This document shows, piece after piece, positions 8,315-20,701 of a DNA stretch of 64,000 bases. This DNA comes from Pseudorhizobium endolithicum. GTDB lineage: Bacteria; Pseudomonadota; Alphaproteobacteria; Rhizobiales; Rhizobiaceae. Position 1 is the first letter of the stretch; the number at the start of each line of letters is the position of its first letter. The stretch covers positions 436,501 through 500,500 of the forward strand of contig NZ_CABFWF030000012.1 of assembly GCF_902153245.2 (NCBI RefSeq). Direction: 5' to 3'. The notes under the pieces were generated by a model that was not told the origin of the DNA, ran no database searches, and worked only from the letters and a program-made list of their open reading frames with translations. A program made the translations under genes and the position numbers.

Positions 8315-9619
8315 ATGATGAAACGTTCTTTCATCCGCCTGATGATCGCGTTTGCCGGCATGGCCATGAGCTTCGCCCCGGCGCACGCGCTGGTGGAGAT
8401 CAACATCAACAAGGGCAATGTCGAGCCGCTGCCGATCGCCATTACCGACTTCCAATCCGGCAATGAGCTGGGTGCGCAGATCAGCCAGGTGATCGCGGCG
8501 GACCTTCAGCGCTCCGGCCTGTTCGCGCCGGTCAACAAGAGCGCCTTCATCGAGAAGATCTCCAACCCGGACCAGCAGCCGCGCTTCGAGGACTGGAAGG
8601 TCATCAATGCCCAGGCGCTCGTCACCGGCCGCGTTACCCGCGAGGGCGACGGGCGGCTTCGCGCCGAATTCCGCCTGTGGGACACGTTCGCCGGCCAGCA
8701 GATGACCGGCCAGCAGTTCTTCACGCAGCCGGAGAACTGGCGCCGCGTCGCCCATATCATCGCCGATGCCATCTACGAGCGGATTACCGGCGAAAAGGGC
8801 TATTTCGATACCCGCGTCGTTTTCGTCTCCGAGAGCGGGCCGAAGAATGCCCGTCAGCGCCAGCTGGCGATCATGGATCAGGACGGCTTCAACGTCCGCC
8901 AGCTGACCAATGGCAGGGACATCGTCCTGACGCCGCGCTTCTCGCCGAACCGGCAGGAAGTCACCTACATGTCGTTCGAGGGCAACCAGCCCCGCGTCTA
9001 CCTGCTGCAGCTTGAGACCGGACAGCGTGAGGTCGTCGGCAACTTTCCCGGCATGACGTTTGCGCCCCGCTTCTCGCCTGACGGCCAGAAGGTCATCATG
9101 AGCCTCCAGCAGGAAGGCAATGCGAACATCTACACGATGGATCTGCGCTCTCGCACCACGACCCGCCTGACGAACACGCCTGCGATCGATACCTCGCCGT
9201 CCTATGCGCCTGACGGCACGCGGATCGCCTTCGAAAGCGACCGGGGCGGCCGTCCGCAGATCTACGTGATGAACGCCGACGGCTCCGGCCAGACGCGCAT
9301 CTCGTTTGGCGACGGATCCTATTCGACCCCCGTCTGGTCTCCCCGTGGCGATCTCATCGCCTTCACCAAGCAGTCGGGCGGCAAGTTCTCCATCGGCGTG
9401 ATGAAGCCGGACGGATCCGGCGAGCGCATCCTGACGACCGGCTTCCACAACGAAGGCCCCACCTGGGCGCCGAACGGCCGCGTGCTGATGTTCTTCCGCC
9501 AGAATGCCGGGGCAGGGGGGCCGCAGCTCTATTCGATCGATCTGACGGGCTACAACGAGCAGCAGATCAAGACGCCTGCCTATGCCTCGGACCCGGCCTG
9601 GTCGCCGCTGCTCGAATAG
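8315..9619 (+). CDS. tolB: TolB, periplasmic beta-propeller of the Tol-Pal system
   Basis: A 434-residue protein with a signal peptide ([20 protein letters not shown], cleaved near AHA-L), an N-terminal domain ([11 protein letters not shown]) and a six-bladed propeller of repeated PD40-type units such as [27 protein letters not shown] and [11 protein letters not shown]. TolB binds Pal and is released by TolA. The length matches the family (about 430). A terminator-like hairpin follows, so pal is separated from the tolQRAB unit. Confidence 0.96.
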   Translation: MMKRSFIRLMIAFAGMAMSFAPAHALVEININKGNVEPLPIAITDFQSGNELGAQISQVIAADLQRSGLFAPVNKSAFIEKISNPDQQPRFEDWKVINAQALVTGRVTREGDGRLRAEFRLWDTFAGQQMTGQQFFTQPENWRRVAHIIADAIYERITGEKGYFDTRVVFVSESGPKNARQRQLAIMDQDGFNVRQLTNGRDIVLTPRFSPNRQEVTYMSFEGNQPRVYLLQLETGQREVVGNFPGMTFAPRFSPDGQKVIMSLQQEGNANIYTMDLRSRTTTRLTNTPAIDTSPSYAPDGTRIAFESDRGGRPQIYVMNADGSGQTRISFGDGSYSTPVWSPRGDLIAFTKQSGGKFSIGVMKPDGSGERILTTGFHNEGPTWAPNGRVLMFFRQNAGAGGPQLYSIDLTGYNEQQIKTPAYASDPAWSPLLE

Positions 9620-9634
9620 TGGCGGAATGCGGAC

Positions 9635-9657
9635 AGAGGCGGTTTTCCGCCTCTTTG
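9635..9657 (+). terminator. Terminator after tolB
   Basis: An 8-bp perfect stem (9635-9642 and 9647-9654) has a four-T loop and only a short T-rich 3' side. It lies just after the tolB stop. Confidence 0.55.
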
Positions 9658-9709
9658 CCGCCCCATTCTCTTGAAAAAGGAAGCCCTCAAGGGACATCGA
9701 ATCGGTTCG

Positions 9710-9717
9710 TTAACCAT
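9710..9717 (+). promoter_or_regulatory. Candidate CtrA half-site upstream of pal
   Basis: TTAACCAT lies 76 bp before the pal start, and a second TTAACC follows at 9734-9739. The octamer is the CtrA half-site of alphaproteobacteria; it suggests cell-cycle control of pal. Confidence 0.4.
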
Positions 9718-9793
9718 AAGCGTTCTAAGACGGTTAACCGAGACCAGTTAGAGTTCAGCAACTCTGATACGTTGATCTAAGGAGAGACCGGCC

Positions 9794-10330
9794 ATGAGCC
9801 GCACCGTTACCCCGGCGATGAGCCGCATGCAGACCCTCGCCCGCAATCCGGCCGTCATCGCGCTGACGCTCGCGCTCGCCCTTGCCGGCTGCGCCAACAA
9901 GAAGAACCTGCCGAACAATGCCGGCGATCTCGGACTGGGCGGTGCCGGCGGTGCTGCCACGCCCGGCTCGCAGCAGGATTTCACGGTCAATGTCGGCGAC
10001 CGCATCTTCTTCGACACCGATTCCACCTCGATCCGCGCCGATGCGCAGCAGACGCTCGACCGCCAGGCCCAGTGGCTTGCCCGCTATCCGAACTACGCCA
10101 TCACCATCGAGGGCCATGCGGACGAGCGCGGCACCCGCGAGTACAACCTTGCGCTCGGCGCCCGCCGTGCAGCCGCCACCAAGGAATACCTCGCTGCACG
10201 CGGCGTTCCAGCGAACCGCATGAAGACGATCTCCTTCGGCAAGGAAAAGCCGGTTGCCGTCTGCGACGACATCTCCTGCTGGTCGCAGAACCGCCGTGCC
10301 GTCACCGTCCTCGGCGGCGCAGGCATGTAA
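9794..10330 (+). CDS. pal: Pal, peptidoglycan-associated outer-membrane lipoprotein
   Basis: This 178-residue lipoprotein has the lipobox LALAGC (Cys about residue 34) and an OmpA-like peptidoglycan-binding domain: DRIFFDTDSTSIR, then ITIEGHADERGTREYNLALG, whose Asp and Arg bind diaminopimelate. Pal anchors the outer membrane to the cell wall and is the end-point of the TolQRAB motor. An upstream ATG gives the start with a GGAGAG ribosome site. It has its own 5' region with CtrA-like octamers and is followed by a strong terminator. Confidence 0.96.
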   Translation: MSRTVTPAMSRMQTLARNPAVIALTLALALAGCANKKNLPNNAGDLGLGGAGGAATPGSQQDFTVNVGDRIFFDTDSTSIRADAQQTLDRQAQWLARYPNYAITIEGHADERGTREYNLALGARRAAATKEYLAARGVPANRMKTISFGKEKPVAVCDDISCWSQNRRAVTVLGGAGM

Positions 10331-10357
10331 TCCTCGCAACCTGCAAACGAAATCGTG

Positions 10358-10384
10358 AAGGCGGTCCAACGGGCCGCCTTTTTC
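10358..10384 (+). terminator. Rho-independent terminator after pal
   Basis: The stem AAGGCGG(T)CC pairs with GGCCGCCTT (one bulged T) and is followed by TTTTCG. It ends the pal transcript. Confidence 0.75.
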
Positions 10385-10506
10385 GTTCTCCATAGTTTGG
10401 CCGAACTTGAGTTGATTTTAAGCAGCGGGCTCAGTTGCTTTTTGGCGTGGATTGGCAAAATCTGCAGTCGCGCCAAACCGGCGCAGATCAAAGCAGGACG
10501 AACAAC

Positions 10507-11508
10507 ATGAAGAGACTTGTCTTGGCAGCAATGCTGGGGCTGATGGTTACGAGCGGTTCCGCAGGCGCATTCTCCCTGCCGGAACTCCTGCAGGGACGCC
10601 GCCAGGCACCACAGCAGGAGACCCAGGCTCCGGTGGTGATGGTGCAGGCCGGCGATTCGTCTGTGCGGATCCAGCAACTGGAGGAAACGATCCGGCAGTT
10701 GAATGGCCGCATCGAGGAGATGAGCTTCCAGCTTCTGCAGATGCAGGAGCAGATGCGAAAAACTCAGGAAGACAACGAGTTTCGCTTCCAGGAACTTGAA
10801 AAGAGCGAGAATGGAGCGGCCGGGAAACCGGCCGTCGCCACTTCGGGCGCACCGCAGACGACGGCGCCCGAGCAGCCGGCCGACGACGTCGCGCGCATCA
10901 TCGAAACGCCCCCGGCAGCCGGTGAACCGGCCCGGACGGCTGCACCGGAGACCGTGCTGGGCTCCATCGAATTCGACCAGAGCGGAAATCCACGGGCGGT
11001 CACGCGCAATGACGTGGACAATTCTTCCGGCCTGCCAGGCGTCGATACCGGCCCGGGCCTCCCGTCCCGGAATCAAGGCCAGGCCCAGGCTCCCGCCCGG
11101 GATCCGCAGCAGACCGCCTCGCTCGGCAGCGAGAGCGATGTCTATCAGGTCGCCTACAACCATATCCTGTCCGGCGACTATGCGCTGGCGGAGCAGGAAT
11201 TCACGCAATATCTCGCCGATTACCCCGAAGGCGCGCGTTCGGCCGATGCCAGCTTCTGGCTGGGAGAGGCGCAGTATTCGCAGGGCAAGTTCAATGAATC
11301 GGCTAAGACCTTCCTGAACGCGCACCAGACCTACGGCAAGTCGCCCAAGGCCCCGGAAATGCTCCTGAAGCTCGGCATGTCGCTTGCAGCGCTCGACAAC
11401 AATGAAACGGCATGCGCCACGCTCAACGAAGTGAAGAAACGTTACCCCAATTCTTCCCGTGCCGTTCTGACCAAAGTGTCTTCCGAGCAGAAGCGCCTGA
11501 GTTGCTGA
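10507..11508 (+). CDS. cpoB: CpoB/YbgF, Tol-Pal-associated cell division coordinator
   Basis: A 333-residue periplasmic protein. The signal peptide (MKRLVLAAMLGLMVTSGSAGA) sets the start at 10507; an in-frame upstream ATG at 10435 would bury it and is rejected. Residues ~50-100 form a coiled coil (IQQLEETIRQLNGRIEEM), a Pro/Ala-rich linker follows, and the C-terminal ~125 residues are TPR repeats (VYQVAYNHILSGDYALAEQEF). CpoB links Tol-Pal with PBP1B-driven peptidoglycan synthesis during constriction. This is the usual tail of tol-pal clusters. Confidence 0.92.
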   Translation: MKRLVLAAMLGLMVTSGSAGAFSLPELLQGRRQAPQQETQAPVVMVQAGDSSVRIQQLEETIRQLNGRIEEMSFQLLQMQEQMRKTQEDNEFRFQELEKSENGAAGKPAVATSGAPQTTAPEQPADDVARIIETPPAAGEPARTAAPETVLGSIEFDQSGNPRAVTRNDVDNSSGLPGVDTGPGLPSRNQGQAQAPARDPQQTASLGSESDVYQVAYNHILSGDYALAEQEFTQYLADYPEGARSADASFWLGEAQYSQGKFNESAKTFLNAHQTYGKSPKAPEMLLKLGMSLAALDNNETACATLNEVKKRYPNSSRAVLTKVSSEQKRLSC

Positions 11509-11521
11509 TCGGCGGTTCGCC

Positions 11522-12841
11522 TTGACCGCACACCAACAAGTCTCCGTCGACGACGCGGCCGATCGGCTGCTGGCCCGGCTGCACCGGCCGGCTAGGCTGC
11601 TGGTGGCAATGTCGGGCGGCAGCGATTCCACCGGGCTGCTTGTCGCGCTCGCCCGCCGGAGGGTCGCGGGGGTGGAAGTCTTTGCCGTCACCGTGGACCA
11701 CGGGCTTCGGCCGGAATCGGCGCGCGAGGCTGAACAGGCCGCGAACCTGTGCCGCGGGTTGGGGATCGGCCACGCGACCCGGCGATGGATCGGCGACAAG
11801 CCTTCCACCGGCATCGCCGCGGCTGCGCGCGAGGCGCGCTACCGATTGCTCTGCGCCGAGGCGGACGAGCTCGACGCCACCGCCATCCTCACGGGGCATA
11901 CGCTGGACGACCAGATCGAGACGGTCATGATGCGGGCGGCACGCCGCTGCGATCCGAACGCTCCGGGGCTGGCGGGAATGGCCGACGCCGTCCTGCTGCA
12001 CCGCCGGCACTGGCTGTTGCGGCCGTTTCTCCAGACTGCCCGTGAGGCGATTTGTGACTATCTTCGCGCCGCCGGCCACGGCTGGATCGAGGATCCGTCC
12101 AACATCAATCCTGCTTCGGAGCGTGCCCGCACGCGCATGGCGCTTGCCGGGTCGTCGCCGCTCTCTCCGTCCGAGATCGAGGCGGCCGCCTGCGAGCGGA
12201 CGCGGCTTGCGGATGCGGCGGCCGCCTGGCTGGATCACCATGCGCAGGTCCGGCGCGGGGTGCTGATGCATGTCGCCCCGGAAGGGCTGCATGGGGATCC
12301 GGCGGTGCTGCGGTATGCACTCTCGACCTCGGCGGCCGTTCTTGGAGGACGGGAACAGGGGCCTTCCGCGGATGTCATGGGGCGGGTCCTCCAGGCTTGC
12401 CGGGAGCCGGCGACCTGGCGGATGACCGCCGGCAGGGTCGTCTTCGACGGCCGGCGATCCGGTCTCTACCTCTGCCGCGAGACGCGCGATCTGCCGCCAC
12501 TCGCCGTGACGGCCGATACGGCAGTTCTCTGGGACGGCCGCTTCCGGATCGTGCCAAGCCTTGTGTCGGAAGCGCTTTCCGTGCCGCCGATCCTCCGGCA
12601 AGCGGCCATGGGACTCTTTCCCGGCGTGCCGTCGTCCGTGGCCATGCGCGCGGCCGGCTCGCTGCCTCCCTGCTGCAGTACGGAGGGCCATTCCCGCGGT
12701 CTGGCCTGCACGCCGATCCTCGCTCCCTTCGACCGCTTTCTGCCGCAGTTCGATCATAACCTGGCGTCGACTTTGGCGAAGCTGATCGGGTGCGACGATT
12801 TTCCAGCGGTGCCCTTCGCCGATTCCGTACGGAAAAGGTAA
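11522..12841 (+). CDS. tilS: tRNA(Ile)-lysidine synthetase TilS
   Basis: The 439-residue enzyme modifies C34 of tRNA-Ile(CAU) to lysidine, which changes its charging and reading from Met to Ile. The PP-loop SGGSDSTGLLVAL near residue 31 and VTVDHGLR near 60 are the ATP-pyrophosphatase motifs; TGHTLDDQIETVMMR near 127 is TilS-specific. Translation appears to start at TTG 11522, 13 bp after the cpoB stop. The C-terminal third is weakly conserved, as is normal for this family. It is essential in most bacteria. Confidence 0.92.
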   Translation: MTAHQQVSVDDAADRLLARLHRPARLLVAMSGGSDSTGLLVALARRRVAGVEVFAVTVDHGLRPESAREAEQAANLCRGLGIGHATRRWIGDKPSTGIAAAAREARYRLLCAEADELDATAILTGHTLDDQIETVMMRAARRCDPNAPGLAGMADAVLLHRRHWLLRPFLQTAREAICDYLRAAGHGWIEDPSNINPASERARTRMALAGSSPLSPSEIEAAACERTRLADAAAAWLDHHAQVRRGVLMHVAPEGLHGDPAVLRYALSTSAAVLGGREQGPSADVMGRVLQACREPATWRMTAGRVVFDGRRSGLYLCRETRDLPPLAVTADTAVLWDGRFRIVPSLVSEALSVPPILRQAAMGLFPGVPSSVAMRAAGSLPPCCSTEGHSRGLACTPILAPFDRFLPQFDHNLASTLAKLIGCDDFPAVPFADSVRKR

Positions 12842-12939
12842 CCAGCGCGAGCGGTTTGCCTTGGCAAGGCATAGGCCGGACCCTATGTTAGGCCAAGCAG
12901 GGCGGTTTCGCGCTGCCAGACAGTTCCCCGGGGAGTTCG

Positions 12940-14874
<1,935 letters not shown>

Positions 14875-14895
14875 GTTTCCTCAACAATCCGCATG

Positions 14896-14921
14896 AAAAG
14901 GCCGCCTTCCAGCGGCCTTTT
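14896..14921 (+). terminator. Rho-independent terminator after ftsH
   Basis: A 10-bp perfect stem (AAAAGGCCGC / GCGGCCTTTT) with a 6-nt loop ends in a T-run, 22 bp after the ftsH stop. Confidence 0.85.
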
Positions 14922-15085
14922 CTGTGCGTGGTAACGCGATGTAACGGGTTTCGACGCTATTTTACGTGTCAGGATGCGGGAAATGTGGCATCACGACAGC
15001 CCCTGATGGAGTGGCGGCGGCCATTCCGCGACCGCGGCAGGAGCCGCGATGACGCGCCCTGAGGCGCGGTGACGAAGGAGCATGT

Positions 15086-16444
15086 ATGACGCGCCGTTAT
15101 TTTGGCACCGATGGAATCCGCGGGCATTCCAACGTTTTCCCGATGACGCCCGACCTCGCCATGCGGGTCGGTATCGCCGTGGGCACCATCTTCCGCAACG
15201 GCAGCCACCGCCACCGCGTGGTGATCGGCAAGGACACCCGGCTTTCTGGCTACATGCTGGAGAACGCAATGGTGGCCGGCTTCACGGCAGCGGGACTGGA
15301 CGCCTTCATCCTCGGTCCTATCCCCACGCCCGCCGTGGCGATGCTGACGCGCTCGCTTCGGGCCGATGTCGGGGTCATGATCTCCGCCTCCCACAATCCC
15401 TACCAGGACAACGGCATCAAGCTGTTCGGCCCCGATGGCTACAAGCTCTCCGACGAGATCGAGATGCAGATCGAGGACCTGATCGAGCAGGACCTCGCAG
15501 GACAACTGGCGAAGGCGAGCGATATCGGCCGGGCAAAGCGCATCGACGGCGTCCACGACCGTTATGTCGAGCATGCGAAGCGCACGCTGCCGCGCGATGT
15601 CACCCTGCAGGGCCTGCGCGTTGCGATCGACTGCGCGAACGGCGCCGCCTACAAGGTGGCGCCCGCCGTGCTGTGGGAGCTGGGCGCGGATGTGGTGACG
15701 ATTGGCAATGATCCGGACGGCCAGAACATCAACCTCGATTGCGGATCGACGAGCCCAGCTGCGCTGCAGAAGAAGGTGCACGAGGTTCGTGCCGACATCG
15801 GAATCGCACTCGACGGCGACGCCGACCGGGTCATCATCGTCGACGAGACCGGGGAAGTGGTCGACGGCGACCAGTTAATGGCCGTGATTGCCGAGAGCTG
15901 GGCCGCGGAAGGCCGGCTGAACGGCGGCGGCATCGTCGCCACCGTCATGTCCAATCTCGGGCTGGAGCGCTTCCTGTCGTCCAAGGGGCTGGGGCTCGCC
16001 CGCACGAAGGTCGGCGACCGCTATGTCGTCGAGCACATGCGCGGCAACAACTTCAACGTCGGCGGCGAGCAATCCGGCCACATCGTTCTCTCCGACTTCG
16101 GCACGACCGGCGATGGTCTCGTCGCCGCCCTGCAGATCCTTGCCCGGGTGAAGCGGACCGGCCTGCCGGTCAGCGAACTCTGCCGGCGTTTTGAGCCGGT
16201 GCCGCAGCTTCTCAAGAATGTCCGTTTTTCCGGCGGCAAGCCGCTGGAAGATCTCGTCGTCCAGCAGGCGATCGCCGATGCCGAAGCCGAGCTTGCCGGC
16301 AAGGGGCGGCTCGTCATCCGTCCGTCGGGAACCGAACCGCTGATCCGCGTCATGGCAGAGGGCGATGATCGGGGCCAAGTGGAGCGGATCGTCAACGAAC
16401 TGGTCGGCGTGATCGGCAACGTCCGGGCGGCAGCGGCTGCCTAA
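15086..16444 (+). CDS. glmM: Phosphoglucosamine mutase GlmM
   Basis: This 452-residue enzyme interconverts glucosamine-6- and -1-phosphate, the entry to UDP-GlcNAc for peptidoglycan and lipopolysaccharide. The N-terminus YFGTDGIRG is the family signature; the catalytic serine is Ser102 in [14 protein letters not shown]; the metal loop is DGDADRVI near 243; and the C-terminus has the phosphate-binding [12 protein letters not shown]. The length equals typical bacterial GlmM. A terminator precedes it and another follows, so it is probably a single-gene unit. Confidence 0.97.
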   Translation: MTRRYFGTDGIRGHSNVFPMTPDLAMRVGIAVGTIFRNGSHRHRVVIGKDTRLSGYMLENAMVAGFTAAGLDAFILGPIPTPAVAMLTRSLRADVGVMISASHNPYQDNGIKLFGPDGYKLSDEIEMQIEDLIEQDLAGQLAKASDIGRAKRIDGVHDRYVEHAKRTLPRDVTLQGLRVAIDCANGAAYKVAPAVLWELGADVVTIGNDPDGQNINLDCGSTSPAALQKKVHEVRADIGIALDGDADRVIIVDETGEVVDGDQLMAVIAESWAAEGRLNGGGIVATVMSNLGLERFLSSKGLGLARTKVGDRYVVEHMRGNNFNVGGEQSGHIVLSDFGTTGDGLVAALQILARVKRTGLPVSELCRRFEPVPQLLKNVRFSGGKPLEDLVVQQAIADAEAELAGKGRLVIRPSGTEPLIRVMAEGDDRGQVERIVNELVGVIGNVRAAAAA

Positions 16445-16466
16445 CGATCGTGCTTCACCAAGAAGG

Positions 16467-16491
16467 AAAGGCCGGTCAAGTGCCGGCTTTT
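16467..16491 (+). terminator. Terminator after glmM
   Basis: An imperfect hairpin (AAAGGCCGG / CCGGCTTTT, one bulged G) ends in a T-run shortly after the glmM stop. Confidence 0.65.
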
Positions 16492-16619
16492 CTATCCGAC
16501 TCTTGGTAAACCCGTATAGTTAAGCGGACCTTTACCTTTCTTCTTCATTATCCATAGCAAATCAACCCGTTGGTCATGGCGCCGCCGGCCAATGACGATG
16601 CGAACTTGGAGATGAAGCC

Positions 16620-17462
16620 ATGAAAATTCGCCTGCTTGGCGCGGCTGCACTGTTGCTGACGGTGGGCGCGGCCCATTCTGCCGATCTTTACGAACCGGAA
16701 CCGCTACCGCTGATGGACGCGCCGGAGATCACGGTCCAAGAAGCCAGCGGATGGTACCTCCGCGGCGATGTCGGCTACTCTTTCAACAAAATTCGGGGCG
16801 TAGAATACTATCAGGGCTCGAATGCCCTGCTGTCAGATTTCGATAGCGCTTCCCTTAAGGACAGCTTCATGATCGGCGGCGGTGTCGGCTACCAGATCAA
16901 CAGCTATCTGCGCACGGACGTGACCTTTGACTACCTGAGTTCCGCCGACTTCCGCGGCAGCACCAGCGGCGTCTGTGGTGACGGCGCCGGCAATCCCTTC
17001 CTCCCCTGTTCGTCTTCCGATAGATCCTACATGCACGCCTATTCGCTGATGGCGAATGCCTATGTCGATCTCGGCACCTACGGCTACGTCACGCCTTATG
17101 TCGGCGCCGGCATCGGTGGTACCTACGTCAAGTGGGGTAGGCTACGCAATGAAATCTGCGATGATCCTTATGCAGGCGGCTGCTATGGAACGGACCACGG
17201 CGGTGAAAGGAGCTGGCGCTTCACCTACGCGCTGATGGCGGGTGCGACCATCGACGTCACTTGCGCGCTCAAGGCCGATGTCGGCTACCGCTTCCGCCAC
17301 ATCACCGGCGGCGACATGTTCGGCTATGCCGACAACGGCGGCCCCGGCCGCGACAAGGGCTTCTACAGCCACGAGGCTCGAGTCGGTGCCCGCTATGTGT
17401 TCGGCGGTTGTGAGACCCCCGTGGCCTACGAGCCGGCCCCGGAGCCGATTGTCTACAAGTAA
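16620..17462 (+). CDS. Omp25/Omp31-like outer-membrane beta-barrel protein
   Basis: A 280-residue protein with a signal peptide ([20 protein letters not shown], cleavage before ADLYEPEP). The mature part shows alternating beta strands and aromatic girdles ([38 protein letters not shown]), as in the small rhizobial/Brucella Omp25-Omp31 barrels. Two cysteine-containing loops ([12 protein letters not shown] and [11 protein letters not shown]) could form external disulfides, which is less usual. It ends with a Pro-rich tail ([11 protein letters not shown]) rather than the classical C-terminal Phe. It is flanked by terminators on both sides. Confidence 0.8.
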   Translation: MKIRLLGAAALLLTVGAAHSADLYEPEPLPLMDAPEITVQEASGWYLRGDVGYSFNKIRGVEYYQGSNALLSDFDSASLKDSFMIGGGVGYQINSYLRTDVTFDYLSSADFRGSTSGVCGDGAGNPFLPCSSSDRSYMHAYSLMANAYVDLGTYGYVTPYVGAGIGGTYVKWGRLRNEICDDPYAGGCYGTDHGGERSWRFTYALMAGATIDVTCALKADVGYRFRHITGGDMFGYADNGGPGRDKGFYSHEARVGARYVFGGCETPVAYEPAPEPIVYK

Positions 17463-17484
17463 GCCCCAGCCATATGGATATCGA

Positions 17485-17513
17485 AAGGCCGCGCCCGCCA
17501 GCGCGGCCTTTTC
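17485..17513 (+). terminator. Rho-independent terminator after porin gene
   Basis: An 11-bp perfect stem (AAAGGCCGCGC / GCGCGGCCTTT) is followed by T residues, 22 bp after the stop codon. Confidence 0.85.
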
Positions 17514-17554
17514 GTTTTCGCCTCTTGGATTCCCCGCCGCGACATTTCTTCGCT

Positions 17555-17637
17555 TGACTAAGACTCAATCGAGGAATACCCACGGCGGCGGGACACCTCT
17601 CCCCAACGAGAGGCTTTCTATCTGGAAGGATAGCCAT
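17555..17637 (+). ncRNA. serC leader RNA element
   Basis: The 5' leader holds two consecutive hairpins: CCTCTC/GAGAGG at 17596-17613 and CTATC/GATAG at 17618-17633. The second overlaps the AAGGA ribosome site and ends three bases before a CATATG start. Position, two-hairpin form and host group fit the alphaproteobacterial serC motif known from comparative genomics (Rfam 'serC'). A control mechanism acting on ribosome access to serC is inferred; the ligand or signal is not known to me. Confidence 0.7.
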
Positions 17638-18819
<1,182 letters not shown>

Positions 18820-18900
18820 CCTGACGTGCTTCCGGTCCCGCACGAGCGGGATCGGCTCATCCCAATCCAGAGACTGAACCTCTTATCAGGAGCCCGCACA

Positions 18901-20496
18901 ATGGCACCTCGCGTTCTCGTATCCGACGAACTTTCCGAAACCGCCGTCCAGATCTTCCGCGACCGCGGCGTCGAAGTGGATTTCCAGCCGAAGCTCGGCA
19001 AGGACAAGGAAAAGCTTCTCGAGATCATCGGCAACTATGATGGTCTTGCCATCCGCTCCGCCACCAAGGCGACGGAAAAGCTGATCGCCGCAGCGACCAA
19101 CCTCAAGGTTATCGGCCGCGCCGGCATCGGCGTTGACAATGTCGACATTCCGGCCGCGTCGAAGCGCGGCATCATCGTAATGAACACGCCGTTCGGCAAT
19201 TCCATCACCACTGCCGAACATGCGATCGCCTTGATGTTCGCCGTCGCTCGGCAGCTTCCGGCAGCCGATGTCTCGACGCAGGCAGGCAAGTGGGAGAAGT
19301 CGAAGTTCATGGGCGTGGAGATCACCGGCAAGACGCTCGGTGTCATCGGTGCCGGCAATATCGGAGGCATCGTCTGCAAGAAGGCGATCGGGCTCGGTAT
19401 GCATGTTCTGGCCTATGATCCCTTCCTCTCGGCCGAACGGGCGCAGGAGATGGGCGTCAAGAAGGTGGAACTCGACGAGCTTCTTGCGAATGCGGACTTC
19501 ATCACCCTGCACGTTCCGATGACCGACAAGACGCGCGGCATTCTTTCCAAGGAAGCACTGGCCAAGACGAAGAAGGGTGTGCGCATCATCAACTGCGCCC
19601 GCGGTGGCCTGGTGGATGAAGCTGCCCTTGCCGAGGCCATCAAGTCCGGCCACGTTGCCGGCGCTGGCTTCGATGTCTTCGAAGTGGAGCCTGCCACCGA
19701 GAGCCCGCTGTTCGGCCTGCCGAACGTGGTCTGCACGCCGCACCTGGGTGCATCCACCACCGAAGCCCAGGAGAACGTCGCCCTGCAGGTCGCCGAGCAG
19801 ATGTCGGACTACCTGATCAAGGGAGCCGTCTCCAACGCCATCAACATGCCGTCGATCACCGCGGAAGAAGCGCCGATCCTGAAGCCCTTCATCCGGCTGG
19901 CAGACGTGCTGGGCGCCTTTGCAGGCCAGGTGACCGAGAGCCCGATCAAGCAGATCGAAATCCTCTACGACGGCTCCACGGCCAACATGAACACGCGCGC
20001 TCTCACGAGCGCTCTTCTGGCCGGCCTGATCCGCAACCAGGTTGCCGACGTCAACATGGTTTCCGCACCGATCATGGTGAAGGAGAAGGGCATCGTGCTG
20101 TCCGAGGTCAAGCGCGACAAGACCGGCGTCTATGACGGTTACATCAAGCTGACGGTAACGACGGAGAACCAGACCCGCTCGATCGCCGGCACGGTCTTCT
20201 CCGACGGCAAGCCGCGCTTCATCCAGATCAAGGGCATCAACATGGACGCCGATGTCGGTGCCAACATGATCTATATCGCCAATACCGACGTGCCCGGCAT
20301 GATCGGCTTCATGGGCACGACGCTGGGCGAGGGTGGCGTCAATATCGCCAACTTCCAGCTCGGCCGCGACAAGCAGGGCGGCGATGCCATCGCGCTCCTC
20401 TATGTCGATGAGCCGGTGAAGCAGGACGTGCTCGACAAGCTGACGGCGCATCCAGCGATCCGCCAGGCCAAGCCGCTGGTGTTCAACGTCGACTGA
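18901..20496 (+). CDS. serA: D-3-phosphoglycerate dehydrogenase SerA
   Basis: This 531-residue enzyme carries out the first step of serine synthesis. The start at 18901 has an AGGAG ribosome site. GRAGIGVDNVD lies near residue 78, the NAD motif GVIGAGNIGG near 148, the catalytic region INCARGGLVDEAAL near 231, and the His in CTPHLGAST near 280. The extra intervening domain and the C-terminal ACT domain (from about 455, MIYIANTDVPGMIGFMGTTL) make it the long type, often serine-regulated. It forms an operon with serC and is followed by a terminator. Confidence 0.96.
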   Translation: MAPRVLVSDELSETAVQIFRDRGVEVDFQPKLGKDKEKLLEIIGNYDGLAIRSATKATEKLIAAATNLKVIGRAGIGVDNVDIPAASKRGIIVMNTPFGNSITTAEHAIALMFAVARQLPAADVSTQAGKWEKSKFMGVEITGKTLGVIGAGNIGGIVCKKAIGLGMHVLAYDPFLSAERAQEMGVKKVELDELLANADFITLHVPMTDKTRGILSKEALAKTKKGVRIINCARGGLVDEAALAEAIKSGHVAGAGFDVFEVEPATESPLFGLPNVVCTPHLGASTTEAQENVALQVAEQMSDYLIKGAVSNAINMPSITAEEAPILKPFIRLADVLGAFAGQVTESPIKQIEILYDGSTANMNTRALTSALLAGLIRNQVADVNMVSAPIMVKEKGIVLSEVKRDKTGVYDGYIKLTVTTENQTRSIAGTVFSDGKPRFIQIKGINMDADVGANMIYIANTDVPGMIGFMGTTLGEGGVNIANFQLGRDKQGGDAIALLYVDEPVKQDVLDKLTAHPAIRQAKPLVFNVD

Positions 20497-20519
20497 TCTT
20501 CCTCCCAAGGAACGAAGGG

Positions 20520-20553
20520 AAAGCCCGGGGCGATGGTTTTGCTCCGGGCTTTT
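20520..20553 (+). terminator. Rho-independent terminator after serA
   Basis: The stem AAGCCCGG / CCGGGCTT with a long loop ends in TTTTC, about 25 bp after the serA stop. Confidence 0.8.
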
Positions 20554-20701
20554 CTCTGCTCGGCTGCAACCGGCGGCTGACGCGATAGTTTTAGAAAAAG
20601 TTTGTTCGCCCGACGGTCAGCGCGGAATGGCCCTTAAAAATCGAGCAGCTATCGCTATATGAGGAAAAGTCCGTACACTTGCGGATGCAGAGGAGAACAG
20701 A

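Noticed and set aside
5783..9697. 1304-codon minus-strand open frame
   Set aside because: It is the antisense of tolQ-tolR-tolA-tolB; the translation is low-complexity and without domains, whereas the plus-strand proteins are textbook Tol subunits.
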